Positions 43,170-52,209 of a stretch of 64,000 nt of DNA are shown here, in pieces. The notes below the pieces were generated by a model. The model had not been told where the DNA came from and did not search any database. It worked only from the letters and a program-made list of their open reading frames with translations. The number at the start of each line of letters is the position of its first letter. Position 1 is the first letter of the stretch. The stretch spans positions 62,001 through 126,000 of the forward strand of contig CAZVBQ010000004.1 in assembly GCA_964625575.1 (NCBI GenBank). The letters run 5' to 3'. The position numbers were made by a program, and so were the translations under genes. This DNA is from UTCHB3 sp964625575 (GTDB taxonomy: Bacteria > Bacteroidota > Ignavibacteria > Ignavibacteriales > Ignavibacteriaceae).

Positions 43170-43726
43170 TTTGTTTTTTTCCTATCCGGCTTTTGCGACT
43201 TGATCCGGCTGATGATCCTGTCTATGCTCTTCCCAAAGTCATCCGCTCCGGTTTCCACTGTTATATCAGCCGATTCATAACCGGGTTTTCGTATTTCAAA
43301 AAGATGTTTAAGTTTCTCCATGGCTTCTGCCTCTGTCATTTCGGCATCATTTTCCGATCTGAACAATGGTCTCGTGGTCTTCTTTTTAACCCTGTGATAA
43401 ATGGATCGAAGATCGGCTTTCAGGTAGACGAGCAATCCTGTGGATTTACAAAGTTCTACATTCCTGTGATCGATCAGAGTGCCTCCACCGAGCGAGATGA
43501 CAGCTCCCTCCAGTTTGCTAAGCTCAATGAGCTTTTGAACCTCTAACCGGCGGAACTCAGCCTCACCGTTGTTCAATACAATACCCGCCACGGCAACACC
43601 TTGGTCTTTCTCAATTTCCTGATCGACATCGTAAAACTCCCAACCGAGACAGTTGGCAACCACCCTCCCTAAAGTGGTTTTTCCCGTGCCCATGAAGCCT
43701 GTGAGGTATATCCTTTGATGGCGCAT
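43166..43726 (-). CDS. aroK: Shikimate kinase
   Basis: The 186-residue enzyme phosphorylates shikimate. The P-loop GFMGTGKTT is at residues 10-18, the shikimate-binding DxD is in YDVDQEIE, and GGGT and RPLF (lid) follow. A slightly long and very basic C-terminal tail (KSQKPDRKKTN) is present. The gene lies between the outer-membrane barrel gene, four bases upstream, and aroB. Confidence 0.95.
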   Translation of the reverse strand: MRHQRIYLTGFMGTGKTTLGRVVANCLGWEFYDVDQEIEKDQGVAVAGIVLNNGEAEFRRLEVQKLIELSKLEGAVISLGGGTLIDHRNVELCKSTGLLVYLKADLRSIYHRVKKKTTRPLFRSENDAEMTEAEAMEKLKHLFEIRKPGYESADITVETGADDFGKSIDRIISRIKSQKPDRKKTN

Positions 43727-43730
43727 AAGT

Positions 43731-44435
43731 TCAGAACCGCGCTTTCAGAGCGAGAATAAAAACGGTACCCTCGAGTGAGAGTTTCTGATTGAAATCAGTT
43801 GTACCGAGTGTAACTTTTTTTCCATTATAATTTCCCTCCCGGGAGGCATAATCGCCCTCGAATTCAACTTCGGGATCACGGAATTTCATTGAAAAACTCA
43901 TTCCGAATGTGTCACTGAAATACCAGTCGAACCCGGAGCTGACATGTATGCCATAGCCCGTTTTCGAGGCACCACTTCCCGGTGTGAGCCCCGCCACCTC
44001 GCGCTGTGTTGAAAAGAAGTACAGCCCCCCACCGCCACCGATGAAAATTTGAAACCACTCAGAACTGAACGGGAGTGTATAATTCAGCGTGAGCTCTACA
44101 GGCATAAATGTGTACCCGTCTTTAACAGGTATGAAAATTGTTCCGTTTTCACTGTCAACTGTCTGACCGTAGTACTCACTTCTCTTCGAGGCGTACTCAA
44201 GGGAAAGTGCTGCCGTAAGATCACCGGATACAGCATAACCGATCTCAATACGGGGAAAAAGATATGAACCAAGTGGTACCTCCGCCTCACGCAGATCAAA
44301 ATCATATACCCTGGGATACGGTATGATCTTTGAGGCCGTACCGTAACCGGCCCCCACGGAAAGTGTAATTGCCTTCTGCGGGAAAAGGGAGATGGATGAT
44401 ACAAAAACGAGGGTCGCGACGAGAATTTTTTTCAT
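43731..44435 (-). CDS. Outer-membrane beta-barrel protein of unknown function
   Basis: The 234-residue protein has a signal peptide (KKILVATLVFVSSISLFPQ) and a body of alternating amphipathic strands with Gly/Tyr-rich turns (IFIGGGGGLYFFSTQ, GIHVSSGFDWYFSDTFG). The C-terminal strand ends in ILALKARF with a terminal Phe, as in OmpA/OmpW-type small barrels. It is the first gene of the aroK-aroB transcript. No specific ligand or partner can be inferred. Confidence 0.8.
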   Translation of the reverse strand: MKKILVATLVFVSSISLFPQKAITLSVGAGYGTASKIIPYPRVYDFDLREAEVPLGSYLFPRIEIGYAVSGDLTAALSLEYASKRSEYYGQTVDSENGTIFIPVKDGYTFMPVELTLNYTLPFSSEWFQIFIGGGGGLYFFSTQREVAGLTPGSGASKTGYGIHVSSGFDWYFSDTFGMSFSMKFRDPEVEFEGDYASREGNYNGKKVTLGTTDFNQKLSLEGTVFILALKARF

Positions 44436-44470
44436 TCAGATATCCAATTTATCACTCCGGACCCGATATA

Positions 44471-44516
44471 AAAAACCCCACCGGGGTGCCGCTGACGCGG
44501 AACACAAGGCGGGGTT
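44471..44516 (-). terminator. Terminator downstream of the PpiD-like gene
   Basis: On the minus strand AACCCCGCC pairs with GGTGGGGTT (one G-U pair) around a 25-base loop that holds a smaller inner stem, followed by a T run. It lies between the PpiD-like gene stop and the barrel gene start. Confidence 0.7.
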
Positions 44517-44528
44517 CAAAAAATTATA

Positions 44529-46601
44529 TCAGTTCTGGGGGTAGAACTTGATATTAGCCTCTTTTTTCATGATCTCCATCCACTGCTGGAAAGCCATCTG
44601 ACGGCGTTCACCAAGGATCTGATCCCTGAGAGCATTTCTCTGAGCGAGGAAGTTCTGCTCATTGAAGTTCTGTCTCATTTTAACATTGATGAGGTAGTAT
44701 CCTCTAAGTCCCTTCACCGGTCCGGTAACTGTATTCAGAGGGGCTTTTGATGAAGCAAAGCTGAAACCGTAATCCACTCCAAGACCGGGAATATTTCCGG
44801 CAACAGTGAATGAGTCAGCGGTACCAAACCTGATATTCTTGCTTATCGAAGGGGCCTTCGAAAGATCGTTGCCAATCTTCCCTTTAACAGCATTGAGTTC
44901 AGCGAGGGCAATTGCAAACTTCTTCTCCCTGATTGTAGCTGTGGTAACTTCTTGTTTGACACTTTCGAACTTCTTCACACCGGCGGTATTAACTTCACTG
45001 ACCTGAGCGACAACCATCTGACCGCCAACAAGGGTGACCGGAAGGAAATCGTTGAGTCCGTCTTTGAAGGCCAGCGCGACAAGGTTTCTGCTATAGCCAA
45101 GTCCCGGAACGGCTGCTACATCAGAAGGGAAAGGAGTGGTCTCCTGTGCAACAAGATTCTTGCTCTTAGCGGCTGAATCAAGTCCGAGCTTGGAAGCGAG
45201 GGCAAGAAGATCTTCCGCGTCCCTTCTTACAAGACTCAAAGTAGCCGGTGAGTATGAAAGCTTCTTTGTGATCTTCTCAATAACGTACTTTTTGCTTGAA
45301 CGCTCTGAGACTCTAATAATGTGGTAACCATAGTCTGTTTTAACGGGAGGCTGTATCTCGCCGACCGGTCCGTTGAAGCAGGCATCTTCAAATGGTTTAA
45401 CCATCGCGCCTTTACCAAACCAGCCAAGATCACCACCATTGGCGGCTGAACCAGGATCCTTCGAAACTTCCTTCGCGGTCTGTTCAAAGTTTTTTCCTTT
45501 TTTCAGCTCTTCATAAAGTTTTGTGGCAGCCTCGAGATCGGCTTTATCATCACTTGATTTTGGCAACAGGATGTGTGAAGCTCTCGCGAAGACATCTTTA
45601 CCGTCTACAACAGAAGATATCTTGTAGAGTCCCATCTCCCCTTCACCTGATACAGGGCCCAACACGTCACCGGCCTTGATCTCACCTTTGTAAGCTCGCA
45701 GTCCGGCTGGCAGCATGTTAACCGCCACAGTGTCTTTTGAGTAAGGTGACTCACTCTGGGCTTCAACAAAGCTCTGGAAGGTGGAAACAGTATCCGTTTT
45801 TATACGGGTAAGGATGTTTTTAAGAATTGTGAAAACAGCCTGTGAATCTTTTTCGGAAGGTTTAACAGGAATTGCTACAAATTTCAATTTGCGGTTCGCA
45901 TCCTGTTTGTAAAGATAGCTGTTCTTGTTGTAAAAATCCTTCAGTTCTTCATCGGTTGGCTTAACGGTTGAATCGGGATAAACATTAAGATCGATGAGGG
46001 CATAGTCCGCACTGATCTTTACATCCTGATCACGGAACTTGCGTCTGATCTCGGCATCGGTTACAACCACACCGGCGCTTACAAGCGCCTGGAGTTTCTG
46101 GAACATAAGCTGTTCCTTGATTTGGCTTTCAACCATGATCAGGTTTTCTTTGTTTCTCGGATCCTTAAGTGCCTGTTCGTATGCAGCCCTGTTGAAAACT
46201 CCATTGGAATCCATGAACGAGCTTTTCAAATATTCAGGCGGGTTTTCACCAAGAACGATATTCCTGATCTCATCCTCTGCAACGGTGATGTTGTATTTCT
46301 TGTAAGCATTTTCAAGAATTTTTAACTGAACAAACTGTTCCCAGGCCTGTTCTCTGATCTGCTGATCATTTGTGAGGTCAGGCTGCTGACCGCTCTGTTT
46401 CAGGCGGGTCAGATAGTTCTGATAAAATTGTTCAAATTCCTGAACTTTTACTTTTTCACCATTTATCTCGCCGATGTTGCTTCTGTCATTCATTACCTGG
46501 CTTAAGTTCATATCACTTACAACCATGAAGAGAATAAAGATTCCACCGACACCAAGAATGAACCAGGGAGCTAAACTCCTGATCCTATCCATATAACCCA
46601 T
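44529..46601 (-). CDS. PpiD/SurA-like membrane-anchored peptidyl-prolyl isomerase chaperone
   Basis: From the ATG at 46601 the protein has 690 residues. A single N-terminal membrane helix (LAPWFILGVGGIFILFMVV) anchors a SurA-N-like chaperone domain (about 35-190, FEQFYQNYLTRLKQ). A parvulin (PpiC) domain at about 330-430 contains ASHILLPK, GGDLGWFGKG and YGYHIIRVSE. A second degenerate isomerase-like domain fills the C-terminal third. It should help fold exported proteins in the periplasm, like PpiD. The upstream 23 codons in frame are not family-like, and GGAGG lies 11 bases before the chosen ATG. Confidence 0.88.
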   Translation of the reverse strand: MGYMDRIRSLAPWFILGVGGIFILFMVVSDMNLSQVMNDRSNIGEINGEKVKVQEFEQFYQNYLTRLKQSGQQPDLTNDQQIREQAWEQFVQLKILENAYKKYNITVAEDEIRNIVLGENPPEYLKSSFMDSNGVFNRAAYEQALKDPRNKENLIMVESQIKEQLMFQKLQALVSAGVVVTDAEIRRKFRDQDVKISADYALIDLNVYPDSTVKPTDEELKDFYNKNSYLYKQDANRKLKFVAIPVKPSEKDSQAVFTILKNILTRIKTDTVSTFQSFVEAQSESPYSKDTVAVNMLPAGLRAYKGEIKAGDVLGPVSGEGEMGLYKISSVVDGKDVFARASHILLPKSSDDKADLEAATKLYEELKKGKNFEQTAKEVSKDPGSAANGGDLGWFGKGAMVKPFEDACFNGPVGEIQPPVKTDYGYHIIRVSERSSKKYVIEKITKKLSYSPATLSLVRRDAEDLLALASKLGLDSAAKSKNLVAQETTPFPSDVAAVPGLGYSRNLVALAFKDGLNDFLPVTLVGGQMVVAQVSEVNTAGVKKFESVKQEVTTATIREKKFAIALAELNAVKGKIGNDLSKAPSISKNIRFGTADSFTVAGNIPGLGVDYGFSFASSKAPLNTVTGPVKGLRGYYLINVKMRQNFNEQNFLAQRNALRDQILGERRQMAFQQWMEIMKKEANIKFYPQN

Positions 46602-46806
46602 ATTTAAGAATGCCTCCGGGATTTTTTTTAAACGAATTACAAATTTACTTATATCACCCCTAAAAATCAATTAACTATTTAAGTTTATTTTTCGCGGACC
46701 TGAAGTTCTTAAACTTTAGTATGAACGGCAAAGAAAAAAGAGATGATTTTACTATATTGCTTTTTGGGAATCACCTTTTTAATTCAGTTTTTGCGATCGA
46801 CAATTG

Positions 46807-48906
46807 ATGTCCCGGGAGAACAAAGAGGAATGTGTATTCCAAAAGATCAGCACCTTTTGGGGTATACTTCTTGTATCAATTATTTACTTCGTTATTGCCA
46901 GAACAAGCCTTCTGCTTGCCCTTCCGGGTAGCGATGCTTCACCGGTATGGCCACCTTCAGGGCTTGCCCTTGCTTCCCTCTTCCTTTTTGGGCGAAGAGT
47001 CTGGCCCGGAATCACAATCGGGTCATTCGCCGCAAATCTCATCGCCATGATCACAGCCGCGAACGGGAGCACTCAGTTTTCAATCGCGACCGGGGTTTCA
47101 CTGGTCACCGCCGCGGGCAACACTCTGGAAGCAATGACCGTTTGGTACTTTGCCGGTAAATTTATTCATCCCTCCAAGTTCCTCTTTAAGGTCACGAATG
47201 TTGTGGTGTTCACTCTTTCCGCAATGAGCGCGGCTATCATCGCTGCATTAGCAGGACCTGTGGCATACAGCGCGGCCGGTTTGGCACCGTGGCATTTTTT
47301 CCCTGATTTCTTTGTAACCTGGTGGCTTGGTGATTTTTCGGGGATGATAATCTTCGCCCCAATGTTGATAATGCTGTGCAGAAACAGAACATTGGCAGCG
47401 AAACCGCGTGAACTTGTCAGACTGATAATTATCTCTTTCACTCTCATCGTTCTAACTACAATTATTTTTAACCAGGATCCCCGTTCTCTTGTTTCGATGC
47501 TGATGCCGTACATTCTCTTCCCTGTTACCATTTGGGTGGCACAGGAGTATGACCCGCTGATAGCAGGGACGGGCATAGTACTCATCACAATTATAGCCGT
47601 TTTTAGCACGGTACACGGAAGTGGTACCTTCGCGCTCGACACACGTACCAATTCCCTTTTGCTGTTACAGGGATTTATCACAATACTCGGTTTCACCTCC
47701 CTCTCATTTTCCGCGGCAACAGCCGAGAGAAATTTCCACAGAAGATCGGCGCTGGAAAAGGCTGATGAACTCGCAATGGAGAGAACGCTGCTTCGCGCGA
47801 TCATAGATATTATCCCCGACGCGATCTACACCAAGGACACAGAGTTGAAAAAAACTCTTGCCAATCCTGCTGATCTTAAAAACATGCACGTTGAGTCAGA
47901 AGCCGATGTGATCGGAAAAGATGACATGGAACTTCACCCGAAACAACTCGCGGAGAAGTTCATGGAAGATGACCGGTACGTTATATCAACAGGTAAACCT
48001 GTTATTGACCGGGAGGAATTCGTAATCGACGAAAACGGCGAAATAGTTTGGCTCCTAACCTCGAAACTGCCTTTACGTAACGAGAAGGGGGAGATCACCG
48101 GACTTCTTGGCATCGGTAAAAATGTGACCGAAAGTGTAAAAAGCAGGGATGAGATCAAAACATTAAACGCGGAACTGGAAAAACGGGTCGAGGAAAGAAC
48201 CGCGCAACTGGAAGCGAAAAACAAAGAGCTTGAAGCGTTTTCTTACTCTGTCTCTCATGATCTCAGGGCGCCTCTACGGCACATCAGCGGGTACGTTGAT
48301 CTTCTGAATAAAAAATTCCGGGCTGAACTGCCCGATAAAGGTCGGCATTACCTCGACACCATAACCGAAGCTTCAAGACAAATGGGTGAATTGATAGACG
48401 ACCTGCTTCAGTTCTCAAGGACAGGACGAGCGGAGATGCGACTCGCCAGGTATGAAATGAAGGCACTGGTTGAAGAGGTGATCACCGCGATTAAACGCTC
48501 AGAACCGGACAGGAATATAAACTGGAAGATTTCACCACTCCCCGCGATAGTGTGTGACCAGCCTCTTATGCGTCAGGTATGGGTTAATCTTCTGAGCAAT
48601 GCCGTAAAATTCACCGGGAAGAATGAAGTGGCGGAAATCGAGATAGGCTGTTTTGAAGGGGACGGGGAAATCACCTTCTACGTCAGGGATAACGGGGTCG
48701 GGTTCGACATGCAATACGCGACAAAACTTTTCGGGGTATTTCAAAGGCTTCACTCGAAAGAGGAGTTCGACGGAACCGGTATCGGCCTCGCCAATGTGCA
48801 GCGAATCGTTCTCAGGCACGATGGCAGCGTGAGGGCCGAATCTGAAAAAGACAAAGGTGCAACATTTTATTTCACAATACCAAAAAATTTGGAAGTGTCA
48901 ACATGA
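46807..48906 (+). CDS. MASE1-PAS sensor histidine kinase
   Basis: The 699-residue kinase has a multi-helix MASE1 membrane sensor at about 15-300 (VWPPSGLALASLFLFGRRVWPG is the family signature region). A PAS domain at about 330-440 follows (IIDIIPDAIYTKD). A coiled linker leads to HisKA with the phosphorylated His484 in SVSHDLRAPLRHISG and a HATPase domain (NLLSNAVKF, DNGVGFD, GTGIGLA). The ATG one codon after a TTG was taken as the start. Its stop overlaps the response regulator start (ATGA), so that regulator is its probable partner. The signal is unknown. Confidence 0.93.
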   Translation: MSRENKEECVFQKISTFWGILLVSIIYFVIARTSLLLALPGSDASPVWPPSGLALASLFLFGRRVWPGITIGSFAANLIAMITAANGSTQFSIATGVSLVTAAGNTLEAMTVWYFAGKFIHPSKFLFKVTNVVVFTLSAMSAAIIAALAGPVAYSAAGLAPWHFFPDFFVTWWLGDFSGMIIFAPMLIMLCRNRTLAAKPRELVRLIIISFTLIVLTTIIFNQDPRSLVSMLMPYILFPVTIWVAQEYDPLIAGTGIVLITIIAVFSTVHGSGTFALDTRTNSLLLLQGFITILGFTSLSFSAATAERNFHRRSALEKADELAMERTLLRAIIDIIPDAIYTKDTELKKTLANPADLKNMHVESEADVIGKDDMELHPKQLAEKFMEDDRYVISTGKPVIDREEFVIDENGEIVWLLTSKLPLRNEKGEITGLLGIGKNVTESVKSRDEIKTLNAELEKRVEERTAQLEAKNKELEAFSYSVSHDLRAPLRHISGYVDLLNKKFRAELPDKGRHYLDTITEASRQMGELIDDLLQFSRTGRAEMRLARYEMKALVEEVITAIKRSEPDRNINWKISPLPAIVCDQPLMRQVWVNLLSNAVKFTGKNEVAEIEIGCFEGDGEITFYVRDNGVGFDMQYATKLFGVFQRLHSKEEFDGTGIGLANVQRIVLRHDGSVRAESEKDKGATFYFTIPKNLEVST

Positions 48907-49346
48907 ATATTCTTAAAACCATCCTTCTTGCCGAGGATAATCCAATGGATGTTGAGCTAACGCTCGAAGCTCTTGAAGAGCACAATCTCGCAAATCAAGT
49001 TGTGGTGCTCCGGGATGGAGTGGAAGTAATTGAATATCTTGAAGCAAAGGGGAAATTTGCAGGCAGGCCCCCTGAGTCACCGGCCGTACTTCTGCTGGAT
49101 ATAAAAATGCCAAGAATGGACGGCATTGAAGTCCTGAAATACATTAGAGCCCGCGAGGAACTCAATTACTTGCCGATCGTTATGCTGACTTCGTCGCGTG
49201 AGGAGCCTGATCTTAAAACGTGTTACGAACTTGGCGTGAACGCGTATGTGGTAAAGCCAGTCGATTTTTCTGAATTTGTTGAAGCTGTCAAACAGATCGG
49301 GGTTTTCTGGGGGCTGATAAATGAACTCCCGGGAAAACGGGTTTAA
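48903..49346 (+). CDS. Single-domain response regulator (Rcp1-like)
   Basis: The 147-residue protein is only a receiver domain. The acidic pair is Glu11-Asp12 (LLAEDNP), the phospho-acceptor is Asp66 in LLLDIKMP, and Lys117 is in VVKPVD. Longer loops around RPPESPAV resemble Rcp1-type regulators paired with phytochrome-like kinases. There is no output domain, so it must act by protein contact or phosphotransfer, perhaps with the hybrid kinase encoded 27 bases downstream. Confidence 0.95.
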   Translation: MNILKTILLAEDNPMDVELTLEALEEHNLANQVVVLRDGVEVIEYLEAKGKFAGRPPESPAVLLLDIKMPRMDGIEVLKYIRAREELNYLPIVMLTSSREEPDLKTCYELGVNAYVVKPVDFSEFVEAVKQIGVFWGLINELPGKRV

Positions 49347-49373
49347 TTTAATCACTCTTTAATTGCGCGATAA

Positions 49374-50867
49374 ATGATAAAAATATTACACCTCGAAGAT
49401 TCAATCTACGACGCGGAACTGATCTCCGAGTTGATCAGAAGCTCCGGTTACGAGGTTGAGATTAAGTTTGTGGGTGATGGGCCTCAATACCTGGAGGCAC
49501 TTCAAAATTCAAAATTTGATATAATTTTGAGTGACTTTGCCCTGCCGGGCTTCGACGCTTTTGGTGCCCTCGAAGCGGCACGCCGGTTAGACAGCACTGT
49601 ACCTTTCATCTGTGTTTCCGGCTCCATTGGTGAGGAAATTGCTGTGGATCTCCTTCAGAGAGGTGCCACCGACTATATTCTTAAAGACCGTCTCGCCCGT
49701 CTCCCCAACGCGATGAAAAGAGCGCTTGAAACGGCGCGGGAAAAACGGCTTCGTGAAGAGTTTGAGCACAGGCTGATAGAAAGTGAAAAGCAGTACCGCG
49801 AGTTGTACGATAATTCAATGCTGGGGTTGTACCGTTCCGATCCTGAAGGGATATTCCTGCTTGTTAACAAGGCGCTTGTTAAAATGTTGGGGTACACGGA
49901 GAAGGATGAGCTGCTTTATATTAATTTCAAATCCCTCGGCTTTCAGAGTGAGAGCAACAGGCAAATTTTCGTGGATCAGATGAATGCCTATGGCGAGGTT
50001 AGCGGGCTAGAATCGGTATGGACCAGAAAAGACGGTTCAACCATTTATGTAAGGGAAAGTGCCAGGGGTTTGAGAGACGAAACCGGAAAGATCATACTTT
50101 ACGACGGAGTGGTGGAGGACATAACCGAGAAAAAAATACTCGAGCAAAATCTGATTCAGGCGAAGGAACGGGCTGAGAAGGCAAATGCCCTTAAAGATGC
50201 TTTTATTCACAATCTTTCACACGAAGTCAGAACCCCACTTAATGGCATAATCGGTACCACTGAAATGATCAGGGAACTCTACCTCGCCGGCGCAGATGAG
50301 AACGATCTGGAGTGCTTCGTTTCTCTGCAACTTTCTTCAAACAGGTTAATAAAAACCGTGGAAATGCTGCTGACCATGTCACGCCTGCAAACAGGTGAAT
50401 ATAAATTCAGCCCTGAAAAAGTTAATATTGAAGAACTTCTCAGAGAGATCGTGGCAGAATCAAAAAATCAAGCGGAAATAAAAAAGATATCTTTCACATT
50501 GAAGAACCACTCGATTGATCCGGTAGTGTTTTTTGACAGATTCGCCATGCACGATCTTTTCACGTATATAATAGACAATGCCGTGAAATATTCCGAGCGG
50601 GACGAGGTCTCGATCCGGATACAAGATGCGAGTGAGAGCCGGGTCGTGGTCATGGTTACTGATCATGGCGTCGGGATATCCCCCGATTTCCTCCCCCACA
50701 TTTATGAAATGTTCCGGCAGCAGGAAACCGGATACGGTAGAACTTTCGAGGGACTTGGCCTGGGCCTGCCTATAGTTAAAGAACTTCTTGAACTCGGGGA
50801 TGGCGATATAGAAATTTCAAGCAGTCTCGGACTGGGCACCACTGTATCGGTCTTTTTCAGGCGTTAA
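49374..50867 (+). CDS. Receiver-PAS-histidine kinase hybrid protein
   Basis: The 497-residue soluble protein has an N-terminal receiver domain (Asp54 in IILSDFALPG), a PAS domain at about 135-250 (YRELYDNSMLGLYRSD), and HisKA with His283 in HNLSHEVRTPLNG followed by HATPase (YIIDNAVKY, DHGVGIS, GLGLGLP). An upstream kinase could phosphorylate its receiver to control the kinase half. It is the third gene of the MASE1 kinase operon. Confidence 0.93.
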   Translation: MIKILHLEDSIYDAELISELIRSSGYEVEIKFVGDGPQYLEALQNSKFDIILSDFALPGFDAFGALEAARRLDSTVPFICVSGSIGEEIAVDLLQRGATDYILKDRLARLPNAMKRALETAREKRLREEFEHRLIESEKQYRELYDNSMLGLYRSDPEGIFLLVNKALVKMLGYTEKDELLYINFKSLGFQSESNRQIFVDQMNAYGEVSGLESVWTRKDGSTIYVRESARGLRDETGKIILYDGVVEDITEKKILEQNLIQAKERAEKANALKDAFIHNLSHEVRTPLNGIIGTTEMIRELYLAGADENDLECFVSLQLSSNRLIKTVEMLLTMSRLQTGEYKFSPEKVNIEELLREIVAESKNQAEIKKISFTLKNHSIDPVVFFDRFAMHDLFTYIIDNAVKYSERDEVSIRIQDASESRVVVMVTDHGVGISPDFLPHIYEMFRQQETGYGRTFEGLGLGLPIVKELLELGDGDIEISSSLGLGTTVSVFFRR

Positions 50868-50890
50868 ACAGGGAATAAGTTTTTGTTGAG

Positions 50891-50899
50891 TGTTATAAT
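50891..50899 (+). promoter_or_regulatory. Extended -10 promoter of the tetR-like gene
   Basis: TGTTATAAT is a perfect extended -10 box (TGnTATAAT). Transcription would begin near 50906, directly at the GGAAGGAAGG ribosome-binding site, leaving a very short leader. It allows expression independent of the kinase operon upstream. Confidence 0.5.
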
Positions 50900-50917
50900 T
50901 AAACCGGAAGGAAGGCA

Positions 50918-51508
50918 TTGAGCACAAACCGTCTCGCTGATATAATTCGGGCCGCGGAAAGAAGATTTGTTAAACACGGACCCGCGAAAACCACTCTTGA
51001 TGAGATCGCGCGTGATCTGCGGCTTTCGAAGTCATCGATATACCACTACTTCAACTCAAAGGAAGAGCTTTACACGGAGGTGATAAGAAAGCAGGCTTCG
51101 GATTATATCAAAGCAGTTATCGAAATTTTTAACAACGAGGAGAGAAAGTTCCAGGAAAGATTCAGAAGTTATTTCACTTTGAAAGCCGGCCTCAAAGAGA
51201 GCTATAAACTGATTTACGGAATACTTCTTGCCGAGATCTCTGAAGTTTCGGTTTCTGAAGAGCGGGAGATCGTGACAAAACTCATAACCGAAGAAGAAGC
51301 CGTAATGAAACTTGTATTCACCGCGTACTTTAAAGACTCACTTAACGCCCCAAAAGAAGATGCCGCCATGATCTTCGTTACCCAGACCAGCATGTTGCCA
51401 TTCGTGGATGGATTGCTAAATGCAACAGTTCAAGTGGATGACGCTGCAATAAGGAACAAAATATTTGAACAGTATGAGCAGATGCTCAACGGTTTGATTA
51501 ACTATTAA
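50918..51508 (+). CDS. TetR-family transcriptional regulator
   Basis: The 196-residue protein starts at a TTG preceded by a strong GGAAGG site. The N-terminal helix-turn-helix is at about 25-45 (TTLDEIARDLRLSKSSIYHY) with the typical F-K/N-S-K-E-E-L end. The ligand domain is unassigned. No efflux or lipid gene is adjacent, so the target is unknown. Its TAA stop overlaps the TAA stop of the convergent phoU gene by two bases. Confidence 0.92.
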   Translation: MSTNRLADIIRAAERRFVKHGPAKTTLDEIARDLRLSKSSIYHYFNSKEELYTEVIRKQASDYIKAVIEIFNNEERKFQERFRSYFTLKAGLKESYKLIYGILLAEISEVSVSEEREIVTKLITEEEAVMKLVFTAYFKDSLNAPKEDAAMIFVTQTSMLPFVDGLLNATVQVDDAAIRNKIFEQYEQMLNGLINY

Positions 51509-52209
51509 AGGTCTGCTTCTTCCCGGTTGGGAGAGGCCTGTTTCCCCAAAATTTCGTTGTAATTGTGCTTTACGGTCTTGCCATGTACAATGAACAAAAC
51601 ATCCTCCACGATGTTTGTAGCGTGATCCCCTATCCGTTCAAGTTGTCTGCACATTACAAGATAAGCCACTGCTTCCTCAATGTTATCACGTTCTTCCTTC
51701 ATAATGTCTATCATTATCCTGTGATTCTCAACATTCAAACGGTCGAGCAGACGGTCGGTGCCGAGCACCTGAACCGCGAGGGTTGAGTCGAGCCGGATAA
51801 ATGAATCGATCGAGTTACGAAGCATTTCCCTGACTATATGAGCCATGTCCACAAATTTTATCCGGTCAAAAAATAACGGTTTCCTGTTTTTCAATCTGAA
51901 ATTTTCACACAGATTTACGGCTATATCCCCAATCCTCTCAAGATTGTTATTGATCGAAATTGACGACATGATCATTCTAAGGTCAACCGCCACGGGCTGG
52001 TTAATTGCAAGAATTTTCTGACAGCTCCTGCTGATCTTTAGGTCATACAAGTCGACTTTTTCATCAAGCAAGATAACACGGGCGGCAAGTTCCGGGTCAT
52101 CATTCTGAATCGCGCGAAATGCTGATTCAACCTGTTCATCCACCAGGCTGCACATCTTGATCATCCTTCTTCTCAGTTTGAGCAACTGCTCGTCGATCCT
52201 GTGTCTCAT
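51505..52209 (-). CDS. phoU: Phosphate-specific transport accessory protein PhoU
   Basis: The 234-residue helical protein has the two PhoU repeats (metal-cluster motifs around ARVILLDEKVDLYDL and the second-half IERIGDHATNIVEDV). PhoU links PstB transport activity to the PhoR kinase and represses the Pho response when phosphate is plentiful. The start overlaps the pstB stop as TGATG. It is the last gene of the eight-gene phosphate operon. No phoR/phoB pair is in the window. Confidence 0.95.
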   Translation of the reverse strand: MRHRIDEQLLKLRRRMIKMCSLVDEQVESAFRAIQNDDPELAARVILLDEKVDLYDLKISRSCQKILAINQPVAVDLRMIMSSISINNNLERIGDIAVNLCENFRLKNRKPLFFDRIKFVDMAHIVREMLRNSIDSFIRLDSTLAVQVLGTDRLLDRLNVENHRIMIDIMKEERDNIEEAVAYLVMCRQLERIGDHATNIVEDVLFIVHGKTVKHNYNEILGKQASPNREEADL

